A stretch of DNA of 64,000 nt, taken from Nostoc sp. UHCC 0926. GTDB taxonomy: Bacteria; Cyanobacteriota; Cyanobacteriia; Cyanobacteriales; Nostocaceae. The notes below the pieces were generated by a model. That model made no database searches. It saw only the letters and a program-made list of their open reading frames with translations, and was not told the origin of the DNA. A program made the translations under genes and the position numbers. This document shows, in pieces, positions 26,801 to 35,872 of the stretch (the stretch's first letter is position 1; each line of letters opens with the position of its first letter). The stretch lies in assembly GCF_028623165.1 (NCBI RefSeq), contig NZ_CP117768.1, forward strand, positions 6,554,686 to 6,618,685, in the 5' to 3' direction.

Positions 26801-26939
26801 AGAAGAACGGATCGAAACATTTGAACGTGATTTGATTTACCATAAGTTACAGGAATTAGGAACATCTGCTTCATATTTAAATCATTACGAAGGCAAGCTT
26901 TTAGATGATCTAATCTCAGAGTATAACCCTCTGAATTAG
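23862..26939 (+). CDS. Large coiled-coil protein with two membrane helices
   Basis: A 1025-residue protein I cannot assign to a named family. I chose ATG 23862 (MPKPTILLALDPHSAAF) over an upstream TTG at 23841. Residues about 1-330 look globular alpha/beta (LLALDPHSAAFCAAIKRQL; YSLEALLLLPGLF), resembling the companion protein often found with Tubulin_2. Long coiled coils (about 440-560, 640-720) flank two membrane helices (about 575-630, LVIYPIFLATALLGLLILTG and LVSYLLWTAVTILTYLGIVW). It is the third gene of the vWA/tubulin-like operon and likely the membrane platform or adaptor of the GTPase. Confidence 0.65.
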   Translation: MPKPTILLALDPHSAAFCAAIKRQLQEFPAAQSCLIQTYTLTWDGQTFSFSSELDQFADMSFDLAQTHNKQAYVSKIRTQFTEATGEIQTALIELLKTASQSKEAMSTTGYAYAAKRQGVKISSTHRIYLMLSVSNQFARAVVFDIVRLIRWLFSKYFTDIPYSLEALLLLPGLFTQATTADYGAAYTLLKELDYKMTTGVVITGAQKVAPFDNCWLMDEQIGGLRDNLPSYADALAGFLTVEPETSGLLIGTQKVRGKIPAYSAFGYGELFFPREITLNRLSAALAADIVMEQFLPKAEFTPEAIRKCLLDAKGFILSEDFSNAFLGLERDNGKPVWQDFNPRIEMRAGQAQEYGMELQRAYRQFENKELLSYKRTLENCCKQLQATLTTFLDRTINRYADATPRGLHEAARLLNILTFLYLELQTDAIGDQSQNLVTELRAAEAFLDSRLQVTIDKEATQKLLNQVVSLKLRQQQLQDILAERKSEEQLQELQTTQKQLETAIAEYRQALNAEIDQARQIRFIAIAHAREQAAAAIVSSLNHLTLTENQLETATDQLSELLAEENKFRSQYLVIYPIFLATALLGLLILTGIFSQSALWLLLQNFWANLVSYLLWTAVTILTYLGIVWLKYSTNIRDRIQKAQKQIKRLESTVKATIVELRRNYNEQLKLEYDLYAQNLRVEALNYLIKIAKQRAETLRQTLTDLSDIYNNLVAQRDQATTKFSEIRLTVLTDADIDAYYQNFLTTLTTETFTQEQISRSQSWKIPAEAFKNQLIPFARQQFEQLSNLSIGEVLKQSDLIAANTANLRLNQLYNNANLLLRIQDIDTNLNPTSQREITLWVGEKDKEQMFAFYSRFSRTLTALVAEDERRLSILTRSLGFPAYFLSQIEFYRDCYERTQSEQIEPEENIPDLIPEEIGSGRELKLAYQTLLLAIALGLLSQHSQGDYQFNGRSLGKDREQITLALATEFTFQELYGDLEERIETFERDLIYHKLQELGTSASYLNHYEGKLLDDLISEYNPLN

Positions 26940-27580
26940 GCATTGTCCGCACGTATGGTTTTGCCGTTTTAGGGCCATAGATGTGAATATCTTCGTATAA
27001 CTCAATACAATTCAGTTAAGCATTTATTCCTTATCTTTGCGTCCTTTGCGTCCTTCTCTACGAGACGCTGCGCGTTGGCGGAAGCCTCTCGTAGAGATGG
27101 CGGTTCGTTAAAAAAATATCCCATCGTAGGGGCGTATTGCAATACGCCCCTACAAATGTACTAAGCAGCAAAAATTACGAGTGCAGAGTGCAAAATGATT
27201 TCGTCAGGAGGATTTCAAAGACTCAAATTGAGCCAAAAAAGTTTTTCAGCCTGTGATAAGCTAATTTCAAAGTAGCCTATTATGCACAAAGCAGTTATTA
27301 AAAAGATGAAGATAAATCGTTTCATGTTTTCCTCGAAAAAAGATTTACTGACAAACTCATCACTTACAACTAGTACACTGTGGCGTCAGTTTGCCTACCT
27401 TTAACAACTTGCTCAAGCAATTGTCTGGTTAATTTAGATGGTAGGTGGATTTACGCGCCCGCTGTACTAGCAATGAATTAGATAGACTACGGCTATCCTT
27501 GGATTCTTTAATTGCTTGTGACATCTAGTTATTCAAGGTTATTGGACAAAACTGAGTGCAAATGTATTCTGCACTTTCAT
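26940..27580. other. Intergenic region rich in dispersed repeats
   Basis: No gene seen. It contains a Nostoc-type repeat near 27050-27115 (CTCTACGAGACGCTGCGCG...GCCTCTCGTAGAG, a long inverted pair) and the palindrome 27126-27153. The region separates two convergent operons. Confidence 0.55.
27126..27153. repeat. Dispersed GTAGGGGCG palindrome, second copy
   Basis: A 28-bp perfect palindrome (GTAGGGGCGTATTG and its complement), the same family as 12671-12698 with a different centre. It could also work as a bidirectional terminator between convergent transcription units. Confidence 0.8.
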
Positions 27581-29071
27581 CTAGTTCCAGGGATGAGCGA
27601 GTAAAGCCTGTGAAGTAATGCCCAAGCCAATTAGGGTGATACACAAGGCGCTTGCAACTGGTAACATTTTTATCCTGGGTATCTGGAATGGTAAATGCTC
27701 AAACCGCTCCTTGGCGTAGACCAGCATTAACCCGATTCCAGTTAATACTGCTGCTAGACCTAAGCTAAAGGCAGATACCAGCGCTAATCCAAAGCCAATT
27801 CGCCCCAGCGCGATCGCACTCAGCAACACTACTAAGGCTGAAGGACAAGGTAACAAGCCACCCGATATTCCCAGCGCTAGGAGGCTAGACCACTTCATGG
27901 AACTTACATCACCATCAGGCGGTAGATGCGAATGCTCATGGTTGTGGTGATGGTGATGGTGATGATGCAAGTCATGGCTGTGTTGATGATCCAAGTCATG
28001 GTCATGTGAACTCCAGACCTGAGTCCCTTGCAATCGACTGATAAACAAATTCAGACCAATTACAGTTACCAGTACACCAGAGAGGACGCTTAACCAAGGG
28101 TACAATTGCTCTGTCAGAATAAACTGAGATGTGCCAAGAGTGACTAGCCCCAGAGCAAATATGCCAGCTGTATGGGTAATCGTTATAATCAGCCCCAGGA
28201 ATAGGGCATGTTGGGCATTACTACGGGAACCCACCAAATAAGCACCAACTATCGTTTTCCCATGACCAGGGGACAGAGCGTGTAAACCACCCCATAAAAA
28301 GGCGATCGCTAAAGCTATTAGGATAGTAAAGAAGTTATGATTTTCCTGGGTAATTAGGCTAGTAAATACATCGTTGCTTCTTCCTGTCAAAGCATTATCT
28401 AAGCGGCTGGATGATTTAACAGATGGTGGAGGCGCTTGTTCACTCGATGTCAGAGACGGATTGAGTTTAAAGTCAATCCGCCGCTGGTCGAGAGGACTGC
28501 TTAGTAAATTCGTGGGGTAATCTCTCAAGCGGTTGGTAATACTGGAAGATGTGAAATCACCTTGAATAGGAACGCCATTTGCAGCCACAGTAATTTCACG
28601 CCAACCTAACCGCTGTGGATAAAACTGATCTTCAAATATTAACTGATTCGCGCCTACTAACTCCGTTGTCCCATGAAAATTACAACTCAGCCGTAATGTA
28701 GATAATCCTCCTACACCTAGAGGAAATTCGACTGTTGATTTGATCAAAGAAAGTGCTAGAGGCTGTTTATTGATCAACAGTTCCAGATGTGAGTTGACTT
28801 CGTGGCATTTTTGGTCAGGGTATTGAACAGTCTCTACAGGTTCAGCTTTGCGGTTGTGATTGGTATCTAACTGATTAATTTCTTGAAAAGCAGGAATTTC
28901 TGCCATGTCTAAAACATAATCAATCCCCACACCATCTTGTGCTACCTGCACCCCTGCGTAGTGATTGATGGTGAAATTGCCTAAAGGATGGGCATCTGCC
29001 GGGAGCATCCAAAAAAAACATATTGCGATGATTGCAGTACTCCAAGCCAAGCGATACAGCAGCTTTTTCAT
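27581..29071 (-). CDS. NicO/RcnA-like nickel/cobalt transporter with periplasmic N-domain
   Basis: A 496-residue membrane protein. The N-terminal signal (ending PADAHPLGNFTINHYAG) leads to an extracytoplasmic domain of about 200 residues. Transmembrane helices follow, with the motifs of the NicO/RcnA family: FLWGGLHALSPGHGKTIVGAYLVGS (HxxxPGHGK near 268) and GGLLPCPSALVVLLSAIALGR near 412. Between them is a His-rich loop near 355-382 (eight consecutive His), typical of metal-efflux members. It probably exports Ni or Co, but a different cation is possible. It is the last gene of the DUF4331-TPR-NicO operon, 18 bases after the TPR gene. Confidence 0.85.
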   Translation of the reverse strand: MKKLLYRLAWSTAIIAICFFWMLPADAHPLGNFTINHYAGVQVAQDGVGIDYVLDMAEIPAFQEINQLDTNHNRKAEPVETVQYPDQKCHEVNSHLELLINKQPLALSLIKSTVEFPLGVGGLSTLRLSCNFHGTTELVGANQLIFEDQFYPQRLGWREITVAANGVPIQGDFTSSSITNRLRDYPTNLLSSPLDQRRIDFKLNPSLTSSEQAPPPSVKSSSRLDNALTGRSNDVFTSLITQENHNFFTILIALAIAFLWGGLHALSPGHGKTIVGAYLVGSRSNAQHALFLGLIITITHTAGIFALGLVTLGTSQFILTEQLYPWLSVLSGVLVTVIGLNLFISRLQGTQVWSSHDHDLDHQHSHDLHHHHHHHHNHEHSHLPPDGDVSSMKWSSLLALGISGGLLPCPSALVVLLSAIALGRIGFGLALVSAFSLGLAAVLTGIGLMLVYAKERFEHLPFQIPRIKMLPVASALCITLIGLGITSQALLAHPWN

Positions 29072-29089
29072 AAAGAACTCCCTATAGCG

Positions 29090-30490
29090 TTAGGAGTGGG
29101 AGAGGTTATTTGGAGAGACAGAACGCATTAGGTTTGCCAAGACTTGACGAGCTTGATCAGCATACTTGTGATGAAATTGAGGATTGAGGCTAACAGCTTG
29201 AGTTAGTCGTTTTATTGCTTCCTGACGATTACCTAAGTGAAGCGCAATCATGCCAGCATGGAATTGCAGCAAGGCATCCTCTGTCCCCAAGCGAGTCGCC
29301 CGATGTGCTGCCCTTTGGGCTTCTTGCCATTGCTCATTAGCCGCAGCTGCCCAAGCCAAAGTATCCTCTGCATATACATCGGATCGCACTGCTACTTCAC
29401 TACGGGCAATCTCTAGTGCCTCTGTTAAATGAATTCCGTGTTCGGTGTAGTAGACCGCCAGAGCGCGATCGTAGATTCCTTTAACCTTGCTCAAGTAAGC
29501 TACTACCCCGATCAAATCTTCAGTTTCAGTTGCACCTTTTTGGTCGAGAAGAGCTAGTTGAGCATCAGCCTTATACCCCAGCGTTTCTACCTGTGGCATC
29601 AGTTCTATACCCTGGTTTGCTGCATTCAGAGCATCTTGCCAGCGATGCTGTGCCCCATAGAGGCGGGCTAATCCTGTAAACGCAGCTATATGCCGTGGGA
29701 AGAGGTCAAGAGCTTCCCGATATCGCTGCTCAGACAGGGCTAAATCCCCGGCTGCAAAAGCAAGATCCCCAGTCCGCACATGAAACCAAGCACGAGTTTC
29801 TGCGCTCATCGTGTAGAAAGAGTCCATCTCTTGCATAGCCTCATCTAGCAGTTGCCGTGCCGAGGCTAGATTGCCAGTTAACTCTAAGTAACGGGCGACA
29901 ACTGCGTTCTGACCAGAGTTCGATTCTTTCTGTGCAAGGTTCTGCAATAGTTGATGAGTTGCTTCATAGTCACCCAACTCCATCTGAATCGATGCCCTCA
30001 GTGAGACAATATTGGGATTATCAACAGATGAATTATTTAACACATCTAAAGCTGACCGAAACTGGTGTTGAGATAGTAAAGCTGATGCTAGGAGCATGGA
30101 GGAAACCTGATTATGGCGCGGCTGTAGTGCCAGGGATCTACGTGCCGCTTGTTCTGCTCGTAACACATCTTCCACATCTGCCATTTCTCGAAAGCGCCTC
30201 AAATATTGATCAGCCAATAGACGTAAAAATATTGAGGAATCGGGAGATTGGGCAACTTTCTCCTCATAAACGCTGATAATATGCGATCGCTGTAAATAAT
30301 CGGGGAAGACTAAATCTGACTGCTTTCCTGGTAATATCTGCCTGGAATTAACAGTCAGCAGTTGCACAACAGAGGAGTATGTGCCTAACATACCATTGGT
30401 GTAGCCTAAACTTAGCGCTTCTGTATCAGAGGGTCTTAGTAAAACCAGTAGGCTAGTTAGCGCTAACACCCATAGTATTCGTAGATGCAT
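29090..30490 (-). CDS. Secreted TPR-repeat protein
   Basis: A 466-residue protein with an N-terminal signal peptide (LRILWVLALTSLLVLLRPSDTEA) and about nine TPR-like helix pairs: DVLRAEQAARRSLALQPRHN, ALSEQRYREALDLFPRHIAA, AQRAAHRATRLGTEDALLQ, QEAIKRLTQAVSLNPQFHH. It is probably a periplasmic scaffold. It sits five bases after DUF4331 and 18 before the NicO gene, so the three are likely co-transcribed and may assemble in the same compartment. The substrate is unknown. Confidence 0.85.
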   Translation of the reverse strand: MHLRILWVLALTSLLVLLRPSDTEALSLGYTNGMLGTYSSVVQLLTVNSRQILPGKQSDLVFPDYLQRSHIISVYEEKVAQSPDSSIFLRLLADQYLRRFREMADVEDVLRAEQAARRSLALQPRHNQVSSMLLASALLSQHQFRSALDVLNNSSVDNPNIVSLRASIQMELGDYEATHQLLQNLAQKESNSGQNAVVARYLELTGNLASARQLLDEAMQEMDSFYTMSAETRAWFHVRTGDLAFAAGDLALSEQRYREALDLFPRHIAAFTGLARLYGAQHRWQDALNAANQGIELMPQVETLGYKADAQLALLDQKGATETEDLIGVVAYLSKVKGIYDRALAVYYTEHGIHLTEALEIARSEVAVRSDVYAEDTLAWAAAANEQWQEAQRAAHRATRLGTEDALLQFHAGMIALHLGNRQEAIKRLTQAVSLNPQFHHKYADQARQVLANLMRSVSPNNLSHS

Positions 30491-30495
30491 AAACC

Positions 30496-31776
30496 TTACA
30501 AAGGATTACCTAAATAAGGGAAGTCAGGAAGAAAGTTAGCATCATTAGGCCCAACATTATCGCTAGTCAGCCCCGGAATTTCGCCTGTAGTAATCCCTGT
30601 AACTGCATTACCAAAGACAACAGATGCTGTGACATCAATTACGTCATCTTTTGGTCTTCTACCACCAAAATTGTTGCCTAACTGAGTACCAAAATAACTA
30701 CCGCTAGGTTTGGAAAGGTCAGCTTGGATAACATCAGGAATCGCCACTGAAATAACTGCATCAGCTATACCTTGAGGTCTACCAATCGCATTCACAAAGG
30801 CTCGAATGAATTGCGATTGATTGCTAGCGTCTTGGGTTGGTGTCTGAATATTACTATTATTATGAGCTTGAAAGTCCATAAAAAGTTCATTCAGGGCTGG
30901 AACTGCTAACCGCTCAATCTGAGCAAAATTCTGATTTCTAAATCTAGGAGTTTCAACACTAGTTGTTATCCAAACACCAATCTTGCCACTACCAAGCTCT
31001 TGCCTGGGTAGCTCGACAATAATTGAGTGGACATTGAATGGGGCTAGGGTATCTTGTGCTTGTCCAGGTGGTCTAAAGGAAAGAACTTGGAAGGGAGGAC
31101 TGGGATTAGGCTGAAGACTATAGTTTCGATCCGGGATGATTTTGAAGAACTGTTCCAAATCGAAAAAGAACGGGTCTTTGCGTGTGCCAACAAAGAACTT
31201 CGTGGGGTTAATGCCGTTAAAGGAGAATGTTTGGTTTAGTTGCCCTGTCCTACTTACTGGAAGCAAAGCTGACCTTGTTCCTACTTGGATTGGAGAAGTT
31301 GGGCGGCTGACTGTGACAGTTTGGTTTGAGCCTGTGCCATTTATTTTGAATTGAAGTACGATATCTTCAACACTGTCACCAGTGTTATCAATATTGAACT
31401 GATAAAGAACATTTGGATCGAATGGTCTCATTTCACCAGAAACAATGAGAGGGTCGAAATCCATTACAAGCACAACATTGTTGGGGTCTGTGGGACTCTC
31501 AAACACAAACAAATCTGTGAGATCCGCAGCCGTCAACTTAGTGGCAAGAAAGGTTGTGTCCTGGTGGTCTGAAGCCAAAGCTTTAGGGGTTGCATAGATT
31601 AAGACTACGAGCAAAATAGCAACAGTTGCCACTAAGGTACGAAAAAAACCAGTAGCTCTAGTCCAATATAGCGATCGCTTGATCGAAAAAAATGCCAGAT
31701 TTTGCACTAGTTTATCTATGAGTCCCCAGCCTTTAGTTGGTATAAAAGAGGTGATACTCCGAGCATTTATTCTCAT
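30496..31776 (-). CDS. DUF4331-domain protein, exported
   Basis: A 426-residue protein with a long N-terminal extension containing one hydrophobic segment (FRTLVATVAILLVVLIYATPKALA, about residues 45-68), which I take as the signal peptide. A DUF4331 domain follows: SDHQDTTFLATKLTAADLTD, then FVFESPTDPNNVVLVMDFDP, and a C-terminal DDVIDVTASVVFGN. The function of DUF4331 is not known; members are often secreted. The ATG at 31776 follows a GGAGGGC-like site, supporting this start. First gene of the TPR/NicO operon. Confidence 0.85.
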   Translation of the reverse strand: MRINARSITSFIPTKGWGLIDKLVQNLAFFSIKRSLYWTRATGFFRTLVATVAILLVVLIYATPKALASDHQDTTFLATKLTAADLTDLFVFESPTDPNNVVLVMDFDPLIVSGEMRPFDPNVLYQFNIDNTGDSVEDIVLQFKINGTGSNQTVTVSRPTSPIQVGTRSALLPVSRTGQLNQTFSFNGINPTKFFVGTRKDPFFFDLEQFFKIIPDRNYSLQPNPSPPFQVLSFRPPGQAQDTLAPFNVHSIIVELPRQELGSGKIGVWITTSVETPRFRNQNFAQIERLAVPALNELFMDFQAHNNSNIQTPTQDASNQSQFIRAFVNAIGRPQGIADAVISVAIPDVIQADLSKPSGSYFGTQLGNNFGGRRPKDDVIDVTASVVFGNAVTGITTGEIPGLTSDNVGPNDANFLPDFPYLGNPL

Positions 31777-32621
31777 AATTGCCCTCCTTGAGGTGTTTTG
31801 TATCTTCTATTGTATGTATATATGTACGTGAAAATAGCAAGTTGATAGCAAGTTGATTCATATTTCAAAAAAGACTGCGGTTATTACCGAAGTGCTTCAC
31901 AGCTTATTGGCTCCTACTAGTACAGCGCGGCGGAAATAAACAACCCATTTCAAATCAACGAAACGTTTACGCTGTATTTCTTTTGACTTTTGACTTCCGC
32001 CTTGCGGTACTAGTCACTTAACAGACCAAAACTTGCTCACTTTTCTAGTTTAAAGTTTTAAGACTTTTATAATACATATACCCTACATAGGATTTGGGTA
32101 TTTCAAGCTATGTTGCTCCACCAATCGCTATTTAGTAGTCTGCATAGTACTTTTCTATTACCTACAAGTATGTGATTGCGAGTGAGACGTACTCCTACTG
32201 AGAAGCAAGCTACACCTTGGTCTCTAAGAGTTGCAATCGCAATGATTTCAGTCAGTTTACATTTCGTTGCATAGTTACGTTTATTCATGCCTACCTACTT
32301 CCAATCTCACTTCTTAATGTTTTCTTATATGTATTGAATCAGGTAGGAGGCAGGAGGCAGGAGCCATTGACAGAGCGCTTCAATGTTTCTCTTTTTCTTT
32401 GACAATGCTACCAAAACCCTCTCTGGAAAAATTTACAGACTTATTTAAGAGTTGAACCATCTGCCCATAGTTTTGTATTCCCAGACAAGTAGCTAAAAAA
32501 TAAGCCTAAAGATAGATAGACAAAACATTTATTCGCCGAAAGTATCCTCCCTTCTTAGCAAACTGGTTATAATTATTTTCCATCTCACTCAGAAATTAAA
32601 TTCTCATCTCACAGTATTTAT
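31777..32621. other. Intergenic region between divergent units
   Basis: No supported gene. A 61-codon minus-strand frame (32103-32288) has no recognisable feature. The region includes a repeat-like stretch (31917-32010, CTAGTACAGCGCGGCGGAA) and AGGAGGCAGGAGGCAGGAG near 32345. Confidence 0.5.
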
Positions 32622-32816
32622 ATGGGACGTGTTCGTTCTAAATCTGACCTACCTACAAAAATCTGTCCGGTATGTCAACGTCCTTTCACATGGCGTAAAA
32701 AGTGGCAAGATTGCTGGGACGATGTGAAATACTGCTCAGAACGTTGTCGTCGTCGCCGTTCTCAAGCTCAAAATGAAACTAACCGTAACACAGACGCAAA
32801 TAGCGCAAGGGATTAA
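32622..32816 (+). CDS. DUF2256 small zinc-ribbon protein
   Basis: A 64-residue protein with two CxxC-like knuckles: KICPVCQRPFTWRKKW and the later KYCSERCRRRR. The four Cys plus the basic Trp-rich stretch are the signature of DUF2256, a short family widespread in cyanobacteria and proteobacteria, of unknown function (often found near photolyase-type genes). Its stop TAATG overlaps the next gene's ATG, indicating translational coupling with the isoaspartyl peptidase. Confidence 0.88.
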   Translation: MGRVRSKSDLPTKICPVCQRPFTWRKKWQDCWDDVKYCSERCRRRRSQAQNETNRNTDANSARD

Positions 32817-33769
32817 TGGAGTTACAGGTGCAACCTAAATTAATTATTCATGGCGGGGCTGGTAGTTCTCTCCACGGTAAAGAAGGATTGGAGGCGGTGC
32901 GCCGATCGCTCCATACAGTAATAGAAGAAGTCTATTCTCTGCTCTTGTCAGGAGCAACTGCCTCTGAGGCGGTGGTGCAGGGTTGCCAAATGCTCGAAGA
33001 CAACCCCCGGTTTAATGCTGGTACTGGTTCAGTTCTGCAATCTGATGGGCAAATCCGCATGAGTGCTTCGCTGATGGATGGGGCATCAGGGCGATTTAGT
33101 GGTGTGATTAATATCTCGCGGGTGAAAAATCCGATTGAGTTGGCACAATTTTTACAAAATTCCCCAGACCGAGTGCTATCAGATTTCGGCTCGGCTGAGT
33201 TGGCGCGGGAAATGCAACTTCCCAGCTATAACGCTTTAACTGATTTGCGGTTACAAGAGTGGATACAAGAGCGCCAGGATAATTTTAAAAGCGCAATGGC
33301 TGGCGTTGTAGCAGAACCCGAATTGGTAGAAACCAGTAATGCTGGACGCGGCACCATCGGTATAGTAGCTTTAGATGCTTATGGTAGGCTAGCTGCTGGC
33401 ACTTCTACAGGTGGTAAAGGCTTTGAGCGGATTGGAAGGGTAAGTGATTCTGCTATGCCAGCAGGAAATTATGCTACTAGTAATGCTGGTGTTAGCTGTA
33501 CTGGGATTGGCGAAGATATCATCGATGAGTGTTTAGCTCCCCGGATTGTAGTGCGTGTCACTGATGGTATGTCCCTGAAGGAGGCCATGCAGCGATCCTT
33601 TGGAGAAGCCCACCAGAACAAACGGGATTTGGGAGCGATCGCCTTAGATGTCAGTGGAGCGATCGCTTGGGGTAAAACCAGCGAAATCTTACTCGCCGCC
33701 TACCACGACGGCGAAAAAATTGGTGATACCTTAGAATGGACTGACAACGAACTGATCGGCTATTGTTGA
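32816..33769 (+). CDS. iaaA: Isoaspartyl peptidase / L-asparaginase (Ntn hydrolase)
   Basis: Plant-type asparaginase that hydrolyses beta-aspartyl peptides and asparagine. The 317-residue precursor starts IIHGGAGS, contains NPRFNAGTGSVL, and has the autocleavage site before the nucleophilic Thr in GRGTIGIVALDAYGR (about residue 179), followed by AAGTSTGG and VGDSA-type (VSDSAMPAGNYA) and CTGIGED motifs. It is expected to be split into alpha and beta subunits. Coupled to DUF2256 (overlapping stop/start); convergent with and overlapping the DUF29 gene end by a few bases. Confidence 0.95.
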   Translation: MELQVQPKLIIHGGAGSSLHGKEGLEAVRRSLHTVIEEVYSLLLSGATASEAVVQGCQMLEDNPRFNAGTGSVLQSDGQIRMSASLMDGASGRFSGVINISRVKNPIELAQFLQNSPDRVLSDFGSAELAREMQLPSYNALTDLRLQEWIQERQDNFKSAMAGVVAEPELVETSNAGRGTIGIVALDAYGRLAAGTSTGGKGFERIGRVSDSAMPAGNYATSNAGVSCTGIGEDIIDECLAPRIVVRVTDGMSLKEAMQRSFGEAHQNKRDLGAIALDVSGAIAWGKTSEILLAAYHDGEKIGDTLEWTDNELIGYC

Positions 33770-34182
33770 ATCAGTTTTAGCGCTTCGGCTAAAGTTTCTT
33801 GTTGGTCAACTATTGCAGCTAATTCTTGGGCTTCATAACGCCCCTCAAAAGCTTCTAGCGCCGCTCTTTTCAGTGCCACTTGATATCCTTGTTGCAGAAT
33901 ATCGATTAATTCTGCTTGATTCAAGTAAAAACCACCGAATTTGCGGCGTTTGTTTATTTTGTTAATTTCACGCACCATATTTTCTATCGAAACATCCCAA
34001 GAGCGAGTAGAACGTTTTTCAGCCTTTTGTTTAATTAAATGGATGAGCAGAATCACACCATAACTATCAATTTTATTGATTTTGTCACTGAGGCTCATTT
34101 CTTCTAACTCATCCACCAACAGCAGCGCCTCATGGACTTTGCCTTCTTCTAGAAGTTGTCTAAGTTCTAGCAGTTCTTCCAT
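33760..34182 (-). CDS. DUF29-family protein
   Basis: A 140-residue, helical, acidic protein. It has the DUF29 pattern common in cyanobacteria: ELRQLLEEGKVHEALLLVDE, then YGVILLIHLIKQKAEKRSTRSW and INKRRKFGGFYLNQAEL. No catalytic motif is evident and the function is unknown. Its last 10 bases overlap the end of the convergent iaaA gene. Confidence 0.8.
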   Translation of the reverse strand: MEELLELRQLLEEGKVHEALLLVDELEEMSLSDKINKIDSYGVILLIHLIKQKAEKRSTRSWDVSIENMVREINKINKRRKFGGFYLNQAELIDILQQGYQVALKRAALEAFEGRYEAQELAAIVDQQETLAEALKLIQQ

Positions 34183-34293
34183 CTTATGTGTTGAGATTTT
34201 GGCTTCACTACTAATTTAGCTAGATTAGACATCTTGCAAAAATCCTGGTTTATTGTCTAAAACCACAGATAAACTGCGATTAACACAGATGAA

Positions 34294-35673
34294 TTATTTG
34301 TGTTGATCTGTGGTTTCATTTTCAACACTTTTCCTTTGCCAAGCAGGTTTCACTATCTGACGACTACGGGCAATCACCAGAGAATCATCAGCCACATCTT
34401 CTGTAACAGTGGAACCAGCTGCGACGTAGACATCATCTCCCAAGGTGAGTGGAGCCACTAAAACGCTATTGGCACCAGTCTTAGTGCGATCGCCTATTTT
34501 TGTACGGTGTTTCTTTACGCCGTCATAATTGGCAGTAATTGTACCAGCACCAATATTCACCTGATTGCCGACAACGCTATCACCTATATACGACAAATGT
34601 GCTGCATTCGTGCGATCGCCTAATTGCGTATTTTTCAATTCCACAAAATTCCCCACCCGGCAATTAGCACCCACTTGTACCTGACCGCGCAAATGAGCAT
34701 AGGGGCCAATTCGGCTTCCTGCCTGCACGATGCTATCTGTTACTACTGAATACTGCACCGTGACATTTTCACTCAACTGACTATTTTCAATTAAACTTCC
34801 CGGTCCAATGTGACTTCCTGTTTGAATCACCGTATTTCCCCGTAGGTGAGTTTGGGGTTCAATAATTACATCTGCCTGTAATTCTACTGTTTCATCAATG
34901 GTGATACTTGTGGGGTCGATGAGGGTGACACCCGCCAGCATCCATTTTTCCTTGACTCGTTTTTGCAAAATTTCAGATGCTGTTGCCAGTTGCAGGCGAT
35001 CATTAATGCCAAGAATTTCTTGGTAATCTTCCACATCCACTGCCATCACTTGTCCGACCTGAGTCACGGCATCAGTGAGATAGTATTCTTTTTGGGCATT
35101 GTTTGTCTGTAGATGGGGCAACACCTTTGCCAAATCTTGCCAGCCGAAGCAGTAAACTCCAGCGTTAATCCGCTGATTTTGTCTTTGAGCAGCAGTACAA
35201 TCCTTGTGTTCGACCATTTGCTGCACAATATTTTCATCGTTACAAAAAACTCGCCCGTAGCCCGTGGGGTCGGGTAGGTGCGAGGTGAGAATAGTCGCGG
35301 CGTTTTGATTTCGGGTGTGAGTTTGTAACATCTGCTTGAGGGTTTCGCTGCGTATCAACGGTAAATCGCCGTTAAGTATCAGCAAATCCCCAGTGTAGTC
35401 TTTCAAGTGAGGAAGTAATTGCTGGATGGCATGACCTGTTCCCAGTTGCACAGTCTGTTCGACAAACTCCAAGCTGGGAATTGAATGCATGGCGGCTTGC
35501 ACTTCCTCGGACTGATACCCCACAATCACGATTCGCCGTGAGGGCGAAAGTGGTTCTACACTTTCGAGAACTCTCTCGACTAGCGATCGCCCACCCAAAG
35601 AATGTAAAACCTTGGGTAAGCGTGATTTCATCCGTGTGCCGCGTCCCGCCGCTAGAATTGCTACAACTACCAT
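34294..35673 (-). CDS. glmU: Bifunctional GlmU (uridyltransferase / acetyltransferase)
   Basis: Makes UDP-N-acetylglucosamine from glucosamine-1-phosphate, for peptidoglycan and lipopolysaccharide. The 459-residue protein has the N-terminal nucleotidyltransferase loop LAAGRGTRMKSRLPKVLH (near 6-23), LNGDLPL near 103, and a C-terminal left-handed beta-helix acetyltransferase (RVGNFVELKNTQLGDRTNAAHLSYIGDS near 340; NYDGVKKHRTKIG). Length is normal. The ATG at 35673 is the natural start. Monocistronic by context. Confidence 0.97.
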   Translation of the reverse strand: MVVVAILAAGRGTRMKSRLPKVLHSLGGRSLVERVLESVEPLSPSRRIVIVGYQSEEVQAAMHSIPSLEFVEQTVQLGTGHAIQQLLPHLKDYTGDLLILNGDLPLIRSETLKQMLQTHTRNQNAATILTSHLPDPTGYGRVFCNDENIVQQMVEHKDCTAAQRQNQRINAGVYCFGWQDLAKVLPHLQTNNAQKEYYLTDAVTQVGQVMAVDVEDYQEILGINDRLQLATASEILQKRVKEKWMLAGVTLIDPTSITIDETVELQADVIIEPQTHLRGNTVIQTGSHIGPGSLIENSQLSENVTVQYSVVTDSIVQAGSRIGPYAHLRGQVQVGANCRVGNFVELKNTQLGDRTNAAHLSYIGDSVVGNQVNIGAGTITANYDGVKKHRTKIGDRTKTGANSVLVAPLTLGDDVYVAAGSTVTEDVADDSLVIARSRQIVKPAWQRKSVENETTDQHK

Positions 35674-35872
35674 AATTAGCTATCAGCTATCAGTGAAATT
35701 ATGATTAATGCTGTTGGTACTTTAAGATTTAGCCTCAAATCATACCAGCAAATCATAGAAGAGTGAAATATAAAAGCAGTCAGGAGAATTACTTTCGTAA
35801 AAGGCGGAGATTATAATACCAATTAGTGCTTATTACAGCAGCTATAAATTATTATCCCTTACTCCCTACTCC

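Noticed and set aside
32103..32288. 61-codon minus-strand frame
   Set aside because: No conserved feature and a weak start; treated as intergenic.
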